A stretch of DNA of 64,000 nt from Wallemia ichthyophaga EXF-994 (Eukaryota > Basidiomycota > Wallemiomycetes > Wallemiales > Wallemiaceae), in assembly GCF_000400465.1 (NCBI RefSeq), contig NW_008806292.1, positions 62,001 through 126,000 of the forward strand. The letters are read 5' to 3'. A model generated the notes under the pieces. The model searched no databases. It saw nothing but the letters and a program-made list of their open reading frames with translations, and was not told where the DNA came from. The position numbers were made by a program, and so were the translations under genes. Below, piece by piece: positions 42,522-55,933 of this stretch; the first letter of the stretch is position 1; every line of letters begins with the position of its first letter.

Positions 42522-43297
42522 ATGTCAAATCCCACTAAAAGACTTCATTCTGATAGCTTTAAGGAGCAATTGAAAGATCTTAACGGTTTTATTGAGAAAG
42601 ATAATGAATACAAGCAATCTTTAAAAGATAGAGTCGCTGTTATGGATGAAAGTTTACACGAGTCAACAGCAATTGCACAGAATATCCACTCAATCAAGCA
42701 ATCTGAAATACCTCAAAGCATAATAAAGCCTATGGAAAGTGGATTGCTTCAGTACGCCAAAGATTTCCATCAACTTTGCTCTGAAATTGAGCCTACAGAT
42801 TACACCAAATATGAGCATATCTGGAACAGATCACTTCAAACCTTCATTTACTTGAATTTATTATCAAACTACCTTTCACATGATGACATAATTGATTACT
42901 CTACAATCAAGCTGATGATTAACAATGACAACCACTTATACGATTACTTGTTCGCCCTGATGCAGCTAGTATCTGAATTAACTCGCTTAACAGTAAACAC
43001 CGTCATCCTCAACGAATTTGACCGTCCTAAGCGCATATCTGCTTTCATCAAAGACGTCTACCAAGCCCTCTCACAACTCAACTTCAAGAATGATGCTTTG
43101 AGGAGGAAATTTGATGCACTCAAATATGATATCAATAAGGTAGGTTTTGTTATTTTGTTGACAGCTCTTGGCAAGTTATTGGCATGTATCTGCGCAGGCT
43201 GCGGAGTTTTGTCTTAGCGGTCCCTTACTACGAAATCACTAACTAAAAATAGGTGGAAGGAGTTATTTACGATCTTACGCTTAGAAATCTCAACTAA
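42522..43297 (+). CDS. Translin
   Basis: Exon 42522-43139, a 113-nt intron, and a 45-nt last exon 43253-43297 give 220 aa. The frame joins YDINK to VEGVIYDLTLRNLN, matching the translin C-terminus. Helical bundle signatures include IKPMESGLLQYAKDFHQ, LFALMQLVSELTRLTVNTVI and IKDVYQALSQLNFKNDALRR. With its partner TRAX it forms the C3PO RNase; TRAX itself is not in this window. The intron is twice as long as its neighbours and may hold a second, unrecognised exon. Confidence 0.9.
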
Positions 43298-43689
43298 AAT
43301 ATTTATTTTGATAGATAGGATGATTCCATCGATTGTTACCGGTTTGGTGCCTAAACTAACATGTTCCTTAAACGTGATGTTTTAGTTGGTGGTACAATTG
43401 CAAAACAAAGCTACACGACAGAGCCATATGAGTTACACGAGATACATTAGTTACATAACTTGCGTAATTCGGAGCACATTACTCTCGATCACTTGAGCGA
43501 GAAATGCACGCATTCCAGGGATTTAGAAGCCTAATAAATTAAGATAGTTCAGGTGATATAGCCCTAGAAATATTCCCAAACAACGTCAACCACTAAACTT
43601 TACAGCTCCCGTCGGTCTAAATATCCCCGTGAAGGATCGATCGATCATTCCAAGTACGACCTTCTTTCTAGCAAGACTGCGAGGATTGA
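43298..43689. other. Intergenic, no feature seen
   Basis: About 390 bp between translin and the GT69 gene (same strand). AT-rich; nothing recognised. Confidence 0.5.
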
Positions 43690-44993
43690 ATGAGCAAATT
43701 ACACGAATACAGCAAGGCGTTAATGCTGACATCAGTGACGCTCTCTGCAATGGCCATTGAGTGGCTCTACTTTGGTTTCCCATCCACGCTACTGATTTAC
43801 TTGACGCTGATACTGATAACCGTACCGTTATACATACTCATACAGTTGCTTACATTCAGTAAAGTAAAAGGTTCACGTCCTCGAGTGGTGACTCTGGTGT
43901 TCACCACGCTCACTTTCCTTTACCTGATAACACAGCCAACATATCCCCTAAGCGGGCCAGGTTCCGAGCTGAATGAGCAACATCCGGCAAACAACAGCAC
44001 ATCTACGTATTTCTTCAGTGCCAACTTCTACAACAGCCAGGATATTCTACCTGCTTTCTTCGACCAATTCCTCCAACTATCTGACTACCTTGGCCGCGAT
44101 AATGTGTATATAAGCATCTACGAGTCGAATAGCCATGACAATACAAAGGATCTTCTACACCACTTTGACGATGCTCTCACACGCCTGAGCATACCACACA
44201 CAGTGATCACAGACGACTCCACCCAGAAACCTTTCTTTGTCGGCAATGAGAGAATAAATTATCTCGCAAGCGTGCGCAATCTAACTCTCGCCCCCCTCAC
44301 AAGACAGCTCGACGAGCGTTTCAACCACTTCGACAAGATTGTCTTTCTCAACGACGTCTTCTACGACTGGTTCAGCGTAGTACGGCTGCTCAACACGCGC
44401 AACGGGGCATATGACCAGGTATGCGCGTTTGACTATTTCAAAATAGGGCTGTACGATACATGGGTAACGCGCGACACATGTAGTAGACGGACGAAAGTGG
44501 TGTGGCCATACTACCAGGATGCCCACTCGATAGATCTCCTCCGTCGAGGCGAGCCTATACCTGTGAATAGCTGCTGGAATGGCATCACGGCTTTCGACGC
44601 AAGTTGGTTTGTTGACCGCAGTGGCGATAGTGACCCTATCCGGTTCAGAGTGCTCGATGAGTGCGTTACTTCGGAATGCCTCCTGTCTAGCTACGACATC
44701 CACCGCAAGTCTCACAAGCAACCTGAGATATACATGAATCCATTAGTACCGACTGGTGTGTTTGGAGTATTTGATTGAACACTCCCACCTAACACCTCCA
44801 CGCAGCATACGAGAAACCAGTATTTCAACTTCGTTCTAGACTCTTCAATCTCTCGCTAGCACGCCCTTACCTAACCTACCGCTACTGGTTCGAAGAGAGA
44901 CTCTTTGGTTGGCTGACTGCATTGGGTAGAAAGGAGGAAGAGTGTGCAGCATGGCTCGATGAATGGAAGACAGGAAATTGCACATATGAATAG
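43690..44993 (+). CDS. GT69 alpha-1,3-mannosyltransferase (CMT1/CAP59 family)
   Basis: Two exons, 43690-44755 and 44806-44993, encode 417 aa with a 50-nt intron. Two or three N-terminal hydrophobic segments form a type II-like anchor, around IYLTLILITVPLYILIQLLT and RVVTLVFTTLTFLYLI. The lumenal domain has the family motifs FFSANFYNSQDILPAFFDQF, VYISIYESNSHDNTKDLLHH, FLNDVFYDWFSVVRLLNTRN, QVCAFDYFKIGLYDTWVTRD and NSCWNGITAFDASWF. In Cryptococcus, CMT1 and CAP59 relatives build capsule or wall mannans. A wall or glycoprotein role is likelier here; exact product unknown. Confidence 0.88.
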
Positions 44994-45330
44994 GCAAATG
45001 GGGCAAGCTAACGGGATAAGCAAATAGATAAGGATTGGGAAACGGGTCACGCAATAGACAATGATCAAACGTTGAAATACTAGTATACATCAACGGAGAT
45101 ATACCCTAAACACGCAAAACGCAACAATTGTATTATTAAAAGTATACTTTGTATTGAAAGAATATAAGACATAAAAGCGATGTTTGATGGAGTTGATAAA
45201 AATGAAAATGTTGAAATAAAGACTAGTAAGACTAATAGAAAAAGATAAAAATCATGATGAAAATTTATATCTTTGAGTCATCGGTCAAATGGGCAAGAAC
45301 GAAGAATGAACAAGGGAGATAGGTGTACGA
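44994..45330. other. Intergenic between convergent 3' ends
   Basis: About 340 bp holding the 3' ends of the GT69 gene and RHO1. AT-rich; nothing else recognised. Confidence 0.5.
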
Positions 45331-46137
<807 letters not shown>

Positions 46138-46428
46138 TATCTGATTACTTGGTTAATTTGATAAATTAGCTTCAAATTTCGCTGCTTACTTAATTAAGAG
46201 AATATCGTTCGCCTTGGTAGAGACTAATCAACGCGCTAGCCAATCCAAAATCATTTGAAAATTGTTTGAGGTAAGTTAACCTTAGTGGATTTAGTTGGAA
46301 TACGTGGTATTCTTGTACTTATATCCACGTAAATATTCATCCATTTCTTTCGTATCCTTGTTGGTTGACTTTCATCAGCGTAGCACAGCACTGCACTGCA
46401 TAGCACTCTACAAAACATTCTAGCAGCC

Positions 46429-47032
46429 ATGCAAGTTATTAATACACGCGTTGGTCTCCTAAGTAACTACGAAGTTTTTTCCCTCCTCAAAGACATGCAA
46501 TCTGAGCACAAAACACATAACACTTCCGATAACGTCCGTTTCATTCAAAATGAGGTTTGTTCTCCTAGCCGTTGTATAATCCCTCTCATTCTCCTCAATA
46601 CAGACTTTGAGATACCTCAGCGATCCTGCCTTCCCCAGTACAAACCAAAATGAGCACGTAATATCGTCATTACTCGAGCAATTATCTCAATTTTCAACTC
46701 TGACGACCGCTGAGAAGTTGATGATTGTCAATATCCCTCCAAAATCCATCGTCGAACTATACGTCATCGTCGAAGAGCTCGAAGACAGATTGAGTGAACA
46801 AGACATCGAAGCTATCCTTTCTATTGTACAATCCAGTCTTAATCATCGTGCTGATGATCTCTCTGGCTACTCCAACGCTAATCCTACAGCTCCCAACCCA
46901 GATCAACCCCTTTTCGAAGACGACGACGAGGAGAATGCAAAGTACGAAATGGAGGCAGCCGAGCAGGAAGAGTTTGAGAATGCAGACGTTGGTGAAGATG
47001 AAGGAAGGGCTATTGATGAGGTGGATGAGTAA
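46429..47032 (+). CDS. RPC17: RNA polymerase III subunit RPC17/RPC9 (CRCP)
   Basis: Exons 46429-46554 and 46604-47032, with a 49-nt intron, encode 184 aa. The start MQVINTRVGLLSNYEVFSLL is typical of Rpc17. After the splice come TLRYLSDPAF, LSQFSTLTTAEKLMIVNIPP and IVEELEDRLSEQDIEAILSI, the Rpb4-like HRDC fold. The C-terminus is an acidic tail. Rpc17 with Rpc25 forms the stalk of Pol III. Confidence 0.9.
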
Positions 47033-47097
47033 GCTATTTGATTTGCTTTTATAGATTACGTGTTGTACAATTATATTAACTTAAATTATTTTATTAA

Positions 47098-47699
47098 TCA
47101 CGCTGTTGGCTTCACGCTTCCAATTTCCCTCTCAACTTTGGTCCGTTCGCTGCGTGCCTTCTCGCGTTCGTGTGTCATATTCTCAAGCTCAGATTTACGC
47201 TTTACGTGAGTTTCTTTCGCTTGCTGTTTCTGGTAAGTTGAGTATCTCACTACACTCCATCACCCACCCCTAATCCCTGCTTTGCACTTTCTGAATTGGC
47301 ATTGGCTTTGTTCAGTTTTGCCTCAGCAGCTGTCTTCTTCTCGCTAGCCTTTAATTGTGCTTTTGCAGTCTTGTCGACTTTCTTATTAGCTTTCGCTTCC
47401 GCCTCGACTTGCTGTCAGAAGTTTTTCAACTGAGTGTATCACCTACTTTTTCAGCCTTGCTGAGATGCTTCTCTGCACTCTTAAAGTCCTTTTCTCTCCT
47501 CTTGAGCATCTTCTTTGTGTCCTTGTCCGATTTGGTGAGATCTTTCATTCTTCTGGTGATGATGTCAGTGTGTGTGCATCTTCATCAGCGCAGCGACTCA
47601 CCTTTCATTTTCCTGAGCTGAAAGCCCTTCTCTCTCTCCACTGCCCGTGTTGTTCTCCAAATTGTTGCTGACATTCTGCTGATTATCACCTTCTGACAT
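47098..47699 (-). CDS. Small Lys/Ala/Glu-rich coiled-coil protein
   Basis: Four exons, not obvious from long frames, give about 165 aa. It starts MSEGDNQQNVSNNLENNTGS and continues, after a ~47-nt intron, RMKDLTKSDKDTKKMLKRRE and DFKSAEKHLSKAEK. A 35-nt intron (GTAGGT...GACAG) then joins QVEAEAKANKKVDKTAKAQL, and a 38-nt intron joins KQQAKETHVKRKSELENMTH. The whole protein is a charged alpha-helical coiled coil. Basidiomycetes have similar proteins sometimes named Ncp1-like, but that link is weak. Both short introns remove frameshifts or stops. Confidence 0.65.
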
Positions 47700-47788
47700 A
47701 ATGGTTGAACGGATAAAGTAGGTGAAAAATTACACGCCTGTCTAAATAGGAATACATGTGGTCATCCATTCAGCACAAAATAACAACA

Positions 47789-50053
47789 CTAAGTATTTAC
47801 ACCGCGACTATTCAATAATTCCCTCATCTGCTGCACATTGCCATCATATCCTGTTTGCTGCTTGATTGATGTCGGTATCCGTCTCCAACTGACTGCATTC
47901 TTGAGGATACTTTTTGCTAGCTCGGTATTTATATTAGCAGGTATTTCATTTATAGTGCTTGTTACTATCTGCACCAACGACATGACTAGCATCTGAAGTG
48001 TTTTGTGAGTCGAGACCACGTCAATCAATTTCTACTCACATCTATCTTCTCGTCGTCCATCCCACTTAATCCACCTTCGACCATCTCTACCATATCCAAA
48101 GCATACCGCGTTTCAGTTTCGTTGTATGGATCGTAGCCGCCATTTCCAAAATGTTTTATCAAGTGCGGGATTATGATAGTCGACAGCAAGTGCGGTATGC
48201 ACTCCTTATCCATGTTCAACTTTGCTTCTTCATCCTCAGTGTGCATCTCATCATCTGTATCGTGACTTGATGTGTAATTATGACAGAATTCGTAAGCTTT
48301 AAGCGTCATAATAGACTTATTTGAATCCTTGTATTTGTGTTAGTTGTAGTAGTACGCATCGACATTGACCCACTCTAAGCGCATCCCAGCCTGTCATCTC
48401 CACCTTTGTCCAAAACTCCCAAACGCTCACCATCCCCAGAGGTGCCCAAGCACGTAAGTATTCATCACCGAATGCTTTCCTCCACTCGCTAAACTTTTCA
48501 TTGAGCACTTGAGACGGATCAAGGAAAGTAGCTGCCTTCACATCTTCAAATAGACGCTTCACATCTCCCTTTATACTCTCTTTGGCTTTTGCGTAGTCTC
48601 CTTCTTCACTTGGTGCCAGCGTGATCGCCATTTCACCACCTTCTCTCCGTTTGGAAAGTATCGATGAGCGCTCTGTGATTATTTCATCGTGGCGTTTCTC
48701 AATTTTATTTAATTCTGGTTCTTTATCGTCTAAGAAGCTCGCAATATCGTCCGCCCATGTGCGCAAATCATCGAAGAACGACCTACGCGTCTCAACCTCT
48801 TCAACCTGTTGGCGTGTTTCAGACTCTGATTGGGAGAGATCGACCAATTCCTTCTGCGACAATTCCGACAGTTTCTGTTTCTCGCTGTGAGCTCTTTCGC
48901 CATCAACACGCATGTCCCTGAGTCGGGCAATAGCGCCATCCAGAGTCGGGAGGGGGGTTGTTTCGGGTACTTGAGGTGTGGCGTTAGCAGGGAAATAAGT
49001 GCAGGCAACAATTGGAAGACTCACTTGGCGCTGGAATGTACACTTCTTTATCATCCTCTTCATCCTTCTCATGACGGTTGCTGCCCGCCATAGCTCGCTT
49101 CGCTTGTGCTTTCTCCCATGCCTGCTGTTCTTCATCTGAAGCCTCAGCTTCATCCATTCTGCACTGGCGTTAGTTGATTGAAAATACTAACATCACTGGC
49201 TCACACTTCATCTATCATCTCGCCACGCTCCTTGCGCTGTCGCCGCAGCGCATCCGCCTCAGCCTGGTTGGTAAGGTGTATGCTCTCATCAGCACCTGTA
49301 AAAGCACCCATGACTGGTGTGTGTTAGCAAGAGCTTTGACTGGCGAGTGCAAAACCCACCATCATCGCCAAAAACATCATCTTCGTGCTGCAGTCTGCTT
49401 TCTATTCCACCACCATTATCAACGTTATCACCAGAAATTGTGAGAGCGTGACTATGGCTGCTGTTACCGCCATCAAGATTAAGACTGAGATAGTCGCTCT
49501 CTGTCGACTGTGAACCGGCATGTCTCTTCTTTTTGGCAGTGTTGATCGCCATAGTTGTCGGTATGGGACCTTGTTTACTATCTTTGATTGCTGTGCCATA
49601 TATGCGCTTAGCTATGTCGCTGTAGCCGTCCTCGCTATCCATTTCATCAGTAATGCTCAGTTGGACGTCATCTTTGGACGGAGTGCTCGCCTTGAGCTGA
49701 TCGATGGCTAGTTGAGAATAATTTGATGTGGTCGATGTGGTTGATGTGTCTCCCGCATCCCCGTCTTCCGCTCTACTTGGTAACCTGTTACTGATCGATT
49801 GAGATAGAAGACTGTTTTTAGACTTGGAAGAGCTATCAGCTGCAGCTGTTGCAGTGTCTTCTACACCACCAAAAGAGAGATTTGAACGTCGTGGCTGCTT
49901 TCTACTCTTTTGCTTCTGTTTGAAAGACAGCATTGGAGCGCTCGTACTTTCTTCTGCATCACGTTCAGGTGATTCCGATTTCTGTCGTTCCTTCTGCCTT
50001 GCTGAGCCAGTGCCCTTGGCTGTGCGCTTTTTGAAAACAATCTCGTCTGGCAT
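47789..50053 (-). CDS. PAXBP1/GCFC-type splicing-related protein
   Basis: Several exons with short introns give about 660 aa. The N-terminus MPDEIVFKKRTAKGTGSARQ plus a long Ser/Thr-rich region, then YSDIAKRIYGTAIKDSKQGP, MDEAEASDEEQQAWEKAQAK and PLPTLDGAIARLRDM match the GCFC/PAXBP1 layout. Coiled-coil and the GCFC domain follow: RRSFFDDLRTWADDIASFLD, FLDPSQVLNEKFSEWRKAFG and WAPLGMVSVWEFWTKVEMTG. The family links to the spliceosome and lariat debranching via TFIP11-like partners. An ACGCGT at 50093-50098 lies 40 bp upstream; single, so low weight. Some middle exon ends are inferred. Confidence 0.82.
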
Positions 50054-50189
50054 TTGGAAGAAGAGAGAAAGGGAAGGAGTAAAGATATAAATACGCGTTA
50101 ATTGGTATAGAAACAGAAATATAAAAATAAAATAAATTATTTAAATTTAACTTGAGTGATCAAGTGATACCAACTTTATCTGGCCATCA

Positions 50190-52509
50190 GTGATGTCAAC
50201 GGAGTTTGAAATTAATATCGGAACTCTAGTCACACGATTATCTTTCAAATCATCCATCATCGCTACTAGATTACTCGGAATGCTGCGAAATTTATACCCC
50301 TTATCTCTCGCAGCCACTTTATCCATAACACAAGCACAGCAATTTCAACAATCGGACACATACAGATCCACAGCCACCCCTACAGTTTCAAATATCCCAC
50401 TATCCACAGCTTCGATTTCCCCCTCTCTGCCTTCCTCCACTGAGATCCCCCATCAAGATGCTCAATTGTTCCCTCAGCCGTGGTGCTCAAATCCTATCTT
50501 CTGCCCAAGTGATATTCTCCAATCCGTCGCTTTCTCCCAGCTATACGCGGACGGCAAGACTTTCGTCGATAAACCTACAAAATTTTCAACCCAAGATGTC
50601 TTAGATGGTTGGAGTAGCGTAAACGGTAACAATCAACAGAATCTCACTATCGGTCAAATTGAGCAATTTGTTAAAGACTATTTTGGTCCAGAAGGCAGCG
50701 AGTTGGTCGAGGTGCTCATTCAAATCGATGATTCACCCTCATTTCTCGACAATATCGACGATGATCTCCTCAAAGGCTTTATTGGCACTGTACATACATA
50801 CTGGTCTCAGCTTATTCGACAAGTAAACTCCACCGCCACTTGCGATAACGACGAATGCGATTCCACTTTATTGAATCACCCAGACACTTTCGTCGTTCCA
50901 GGTGGTCGCTTCAGAGAGCTATACTACTGGGATAGCTATTTTAGTTTCCTGGGTATGTTGAGATCAGGTTTGAGTCAAGAGGTTAAAATGACACTGAATA
51001 ATTTCATCAACGCTATCGATAACTATGAATTTATCCCTAATGGATTCAGAAGCTACTACTTAAACAGATCGCAGCCACCATTCTTCGCTTTGATGGTGGA
51101 AGACTATGTCAACTGGACAAACGACACTGACTTCCTAGACACTGCCATGCCTGCTATCGAGAAGGAAATTTCATGGTGGCAAAATAACCGCACATCCACC
51201 GTAGAATCACCTTGGTCTGGTAAAATGCACAGTGTGGCTAGGTACAATGTTACCAACACTGCACCCAGACCAGAGAGCTACCTCACAGACTTCGAGACTG
51301 CAAACCAAAACGTGGAGTACACAGATGAAGAGAAGCAGTCACTCTATGCAGAGCTTTCATCTGCTGCTGAGTCTGGATGGGATTTCTCCAGTCGATGGTC
51401 CAAGTCTCCTCGCGCCAACGAAGGTCTTGCAGATCAGAAGCCAGTGCTAAGAGAACTCAATATCCGTCAAATTATACCTGTAGACCTCAACTCTATTCTC
51501 TACAAGGTTCATATGGCTGCTGCGTCTTTGTATCAGATGACTTCGAGTAATAAAAGTCAGATTGACGGACATAGAGAGCGAGCTGAGGAAATCAAAGAAG
51601 CTATCTTAGATCTCAACTGGGATGACAGCGAGTATTCCCTAGTATTTAAAGATTTCAACACTACTTCGAGCGACTACTCAGACGCTTGGTCATTGGCATC
51701 TTACTACCCTTACTGGGCTGGCATCATACCAGGGAGTGTCTTGGGAAGTACCGATACTGCTCAGTCTGCTTTTGCAGGGTTGAGATTTGTATTAGATAGA
51801 TACAACGGATCATTGCCCGCGACTCTCTTCGAGAGTGGGATGCAATGGGATATGAATGCGTGGGCACCTCTGCAATGTGAGTTGAACTATGTGGAACCGA
51901 GAACTTACTCTAAAACACTGAACTCAAGACATTGCTGTAAAAGCACTCGAAGCTCTACCAGACAACGTCACAGCGGGTGCCCTTCAACGGCCTGAAGATG
52001 GACAGTCTACATATTCATTAGTGCCATCTAAGCAGCTTGGACTAGATGACGAGAGCCAAGCACCAACTCAACCACTGTACAACATTTCCGGCAGCACATC
52101 TAACAAAGATGGCTTCATGGATGAGTATGATTGTGAAAATTGGCGAGAGTGTCTCGCGAATGAGGTAGCTCAACGGTTCGTTAGTAGCACTTTCTGTAGC
52201 TGGTACACTACTGGTGGATCTATCCCAAATATGCTCAATCAACTACCTGCCGAGAAGCTTGCACAGTATGACGCCGATAGCAGCTACACTGGATACATGT
52301 TCGAGAAATACAACAGCACTAACTTAGTGGCAGCTGGTGGTGGTGGAGAGTATGATGTGGTCGTAGGGTTTGGAATGACCAACGGAGTACTTATAGAATT
52401 TGGCAGCGAGTATGGATCTAGCTTGGTCCGTCCAAACTGCCCAGGTGTTCAGATAACAGAGAGACAAGCAGCTCGAAGACAATTAGCGCCTCTTTTCAGC
52501 GGGGCGTAA
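50190..52509 (+). CDS. Secreted trehalase (GH37)
   Basis: Exons 50190-51876 and 51929-52509, with a 52-nt intron, encode up to 755 aa. The Met at 50280 (MLRNLYPLSLAATLSITQAQ) gives a better signal peptide than the first ATG. Trehalase signature 1 is PGGRFRELYYWDSYF and signature 2 is QWDMNAWAPLQY across the splice; GGGGEYDVVVGFGMTNGV is the C-terminal motif with Met where Trp is usual. Several N-x-S/T sequons fit secretion. GH37 enzymes split trehalose to two glucoses; an extracellular enzyme would let the fungus use external trehalose. Confidence 0.91.
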
Positions 52510-52828
52510 GTGGAACGTAGTGTCTTGTCTTTATGGAGAATACCGACAAGAGGGAAAACGCGGAAAACGCGGAAAATAACGAATAAACGAAGCACTTAAT
52601 GATAAAGGACTCTTGAATGTAAAAATCAAACAGTAATAATTTTTGTCTTGTTGTAGGCGGCTGTGCTCAAGCGTGGTTGGAAAAGCACCGCAATCACTGC
52701 TTCATTACATTTGGGATGAATCGCCATAGACACGTACCACTAGAAGAGAGTGATGTGAGTGTGTTTACTGATATTTAAACGCGCTCACTTACGCGCTCAT
52801 CAAGTCAGAAGACCACTCGTCATATCCC
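52510..52828. other. Intergenic, trehalase 3' end to chitin synthase promoter
   Basis: About 320 bp. A short direct repeat (GAAAACGCG twice, near 52553-52575) follows the trehalase stop. No gene seen. Confidence 0.5.
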
Positions 52829-55828
52829 ATGCAATCAACTACTGAACTTCCACAGTACTCAAGCCATCCATTCAACGAGTATGACGAAAGCCCCTTCCAA
52901 TACCCACGCTCTCCACCTCAGCCTGCCTCTTATGGCTACGCACCCGTCCAAGAACCCACCATTATGATGCCAGAAGCCCAAAGGCTGCCTGAGCCGGAAG
53001 CTCAAGTATTTGTAAGCTCAGATGCTACACATGGCCCCAACCCAAATCCTATGCCTACTGGCGTACAGCTTTATGACGCCCCTTATACCAACCCAAGCGA
53101 TCCTTTCGTCGATGATGACCGCATGCCAATTCGACGCCTAAATTCTGATACTGAGGGTGTCGGTTTGTTAAGGCCTGGAACTGCACTTTCAGGCTCTACT
53201 CACGCCCCTAGTGGTACTGCCCCTTCAGTAAACAACGCTGACGACTTCGACGAGGTGAGTCCTTCTCTTTATCCTCTATCGCAGCAGACAGCTCAAATAT
53301 CCCATTACAGGACACGGCTATACGCTATGGCGGTATACCGCAGCGCGTTCCAAGAAGATACAAGACAACAAAACGTGTTGAGCTTCAAGACGGTAACCTG
53401 GTTCTCGATTGTCCTGTCCCGACGCGTTTATTGGATATGTGTCATAATAGAGAAGGCGATGAATTCACTCACATGAGGTACACCGCCGCTACTTGCGATC
53501 CAAGTCAGTTTGACGCTGAACGCTACACACTCAGACAACAATTGTACAGTCCACCAAGACGTACCGAGATTATGATTTGCTTGACTATGTGAGTGCTAGG
53601 ACAGCAATGAAAAACCCTCTCTAACCTACCCAAGGTACAACGAAGACGAGTTCTTATTCACACGAACAATGCATTCTGTCGTAACCAACATTGTCCACCT
53701 ATGTTCACGTGGTAGGTCCAAGACCTGGGGTGACGAAGGTTGGAAAAAGGTCGTTGTCGTTATCATCTCAGACGGTAGACAGAAGATCCACTCAAGAACT
53801 CTGGCTACAATCGCCGCTCTCGGTGCATATCAAGATGGTGTCGCCAAAAACGTCGTTCAAGGTCGTCCCGTCACAGCTCACATCTACGAGTACACCTCCC
53901 AAATTGACATCAAGCCAGATATGAAATTCAATGACAAGTCAAAGCGAAAGGTACCAATTCAGATTATTTTCTGTCTCAAGGAGAAAAACCAGAAGAAAAT
54001 CAACTCACACAGATGGTTCTTCTCTGCCTTCTGCGAAAGTCTGCAGCCGAATGTCTGCATGTTACTTGATGTCGGTACGTCTCCGGGACCAAGGTCGATC
54101 TATCACTTGTGGAAATCTTTCGACGTAGATTCAAATACTGGTGGTGCATGTGGTGAAATTGTCACTTTCAAAGGAAATTACATGTCAGCTTTGCTAAACC
54201 CACTCGTTGCAGCTCAGAACTTTGAATACAAAATGTCAAACATCCTTGACAAACCTCTTGAATCAATTTTTGGCTACATCACTGTTCTGCCTGGTGCTTT
54301 CTCAGCGTACAGATGGGTAGCTCTGCAGAATGACGAAAATGGTCAGGGTCCGCTTGAAAAGTACTTTTTGGGTGAAACACTGCATGGTGGTGATGCTGGT
54401 ATCTTTACCGCTAACATGTATTTGGCTGAGGATAGAATTTTGTGTTGGGAACTCGTCTCCAAGAGAAACATGCAATGGACACTACATTACGTCAAAACCG
54501 CCAAAGCTTACACGGATGTCCCTGATAGAATACCAGAGCTTATTAGTCAGCGTAGGCGTTGGTTGAATGGTTCCTTCTTTGCCGCTATACACTCCGTTAC
54601 CCATTTCTACAATATCTATCGCTCTGGTCACACGGTGCTTAGACAATTTTGGCTACACGTTGAAATGATTTACCAGCTCGTCAATCTTGTCTTCAGTTGG
54701 TTCGCAATCGGTAACTACTTTATCGTGTTCCGTGTTCTTTCATCTTCAATGCTGCAGGCTGAATCTAAACTAAAGGCTTTGAACGTTATCCTCGAATTTC
54801 TGTATATTGCTCTCCTTGCTTTGTCTTTCTTGCAAGCTATGGGTAATAGGCCACAAGGTAATAGCAGTAAATGGGGCTACTTGGCTGCTTTTATCGGATT
54901 CGCTTTGATTACGTCATATATGGTAAGTGTTTTGGTTTCATCTTGGTTATTCTCACATACGGGTTTTAGATTGCCGTTGCTTTTTATTTGGCTGTCACTG
55001 GTATTCAAAATGTTATCAACTCACATAATGGCAGCATTACCGCCGGGGATCTTTTCAGCGACCAAGTATTCATCACTATTGTCATTTCTATTACAGCTAC
55101 ATATGGGTTGTACTTGATATCCTCGATATTATTCGTGAGTAGCTAGATGTTTCTACAAGCAGTATAACTGACCATCTACACAGTTCGAGCCATGGCACAT
55201 GCTCACTAGTTTCTTCCAATATCTCATGATTGCTCCAAGTTACATCAATGTATTGAACGTCTACGGTGAGTTTTCTCAGTCGAAACGAACACTACTGACA
55301 CAAGCTCTAGCATTCTGTAACACGCACGATATTTCCTGGGGTACAAAAGGCGATACCCACGTAGCAACAGATCTTGGTGTCGCAGGAGATAAGAAGCAGA
55401 AGGGCAATAAGGAAATAGACATCGCTTTACCAACGGACCATTCCGATATTAATGCAGCTTACGAAGACGCATTGCACACCATGTCTCACCCACCTCCGCC
55501 TCACAAAGAGGTCGAAGACCCAGCTACGAAGCAGGCAGACTATTATGCCTCTTTCCGTACTAACACTGTCTTATGCTGGGTGTTGTCGAATGCACTTCTT
55601 GGTGCTGCTATTCTTTCATCCACTAGTGCGTTTGAAGTGGATGATGGATCACATAGAAACCGAACAAACATATACATTGCGATAGTTCTTTACTTTGTTG
55701 CGGGATTGTCAGCGATTAGGTGAGCCGCTACAACTTACTTTGCTTCATGGACGCTAACTAAGCTAACAAAATGCAGATTCATCGGTAGTTGCTCATATCT
55801 GATATTGAGATTATTCCATCGCGAGTAA
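52829..55828 (+). CDS. Chitin synthase, division 1 (class I-III type)
   Basis: About eight exons encode roughly 880-900 aa. A Pro/Ser-rich N-terminal domain is followed by the chitin synthase N-terminal motif ([20 protein letters not shown]), [16 protein letters not shown], the donor-binding [48 protein letters not shown] and the catalytic [13 protein letters not shown]. Six or seven C-terminal membrane helices and [18 protein letters not shown] (across an intron) follow. The last exon ends [16 protein letters not shown] at 55828. Membrane-bound, it extrudes chitin from UDP-GlcNAc. SKT5-like in this window activates class IV enzymes in yeast, so direct pairing is not implied. Confidence 0.93.
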
Positions 55829-55933
55829 GAGAGGTACATATATTAATTTTACGAAATAGAATGCAGTAACTTTTCTTTGTCTTAATTTTATTCTATGCGA
55901 TCATTGTGAAAGAGCCCTTTGTCCGATACCACG

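Noticed and set aside
43140-43252. A hidden extra exon in the long translin intron
   Set aside because: The flanking exons join directly into the expected translin C-terminus, so an extra exon is not needed.
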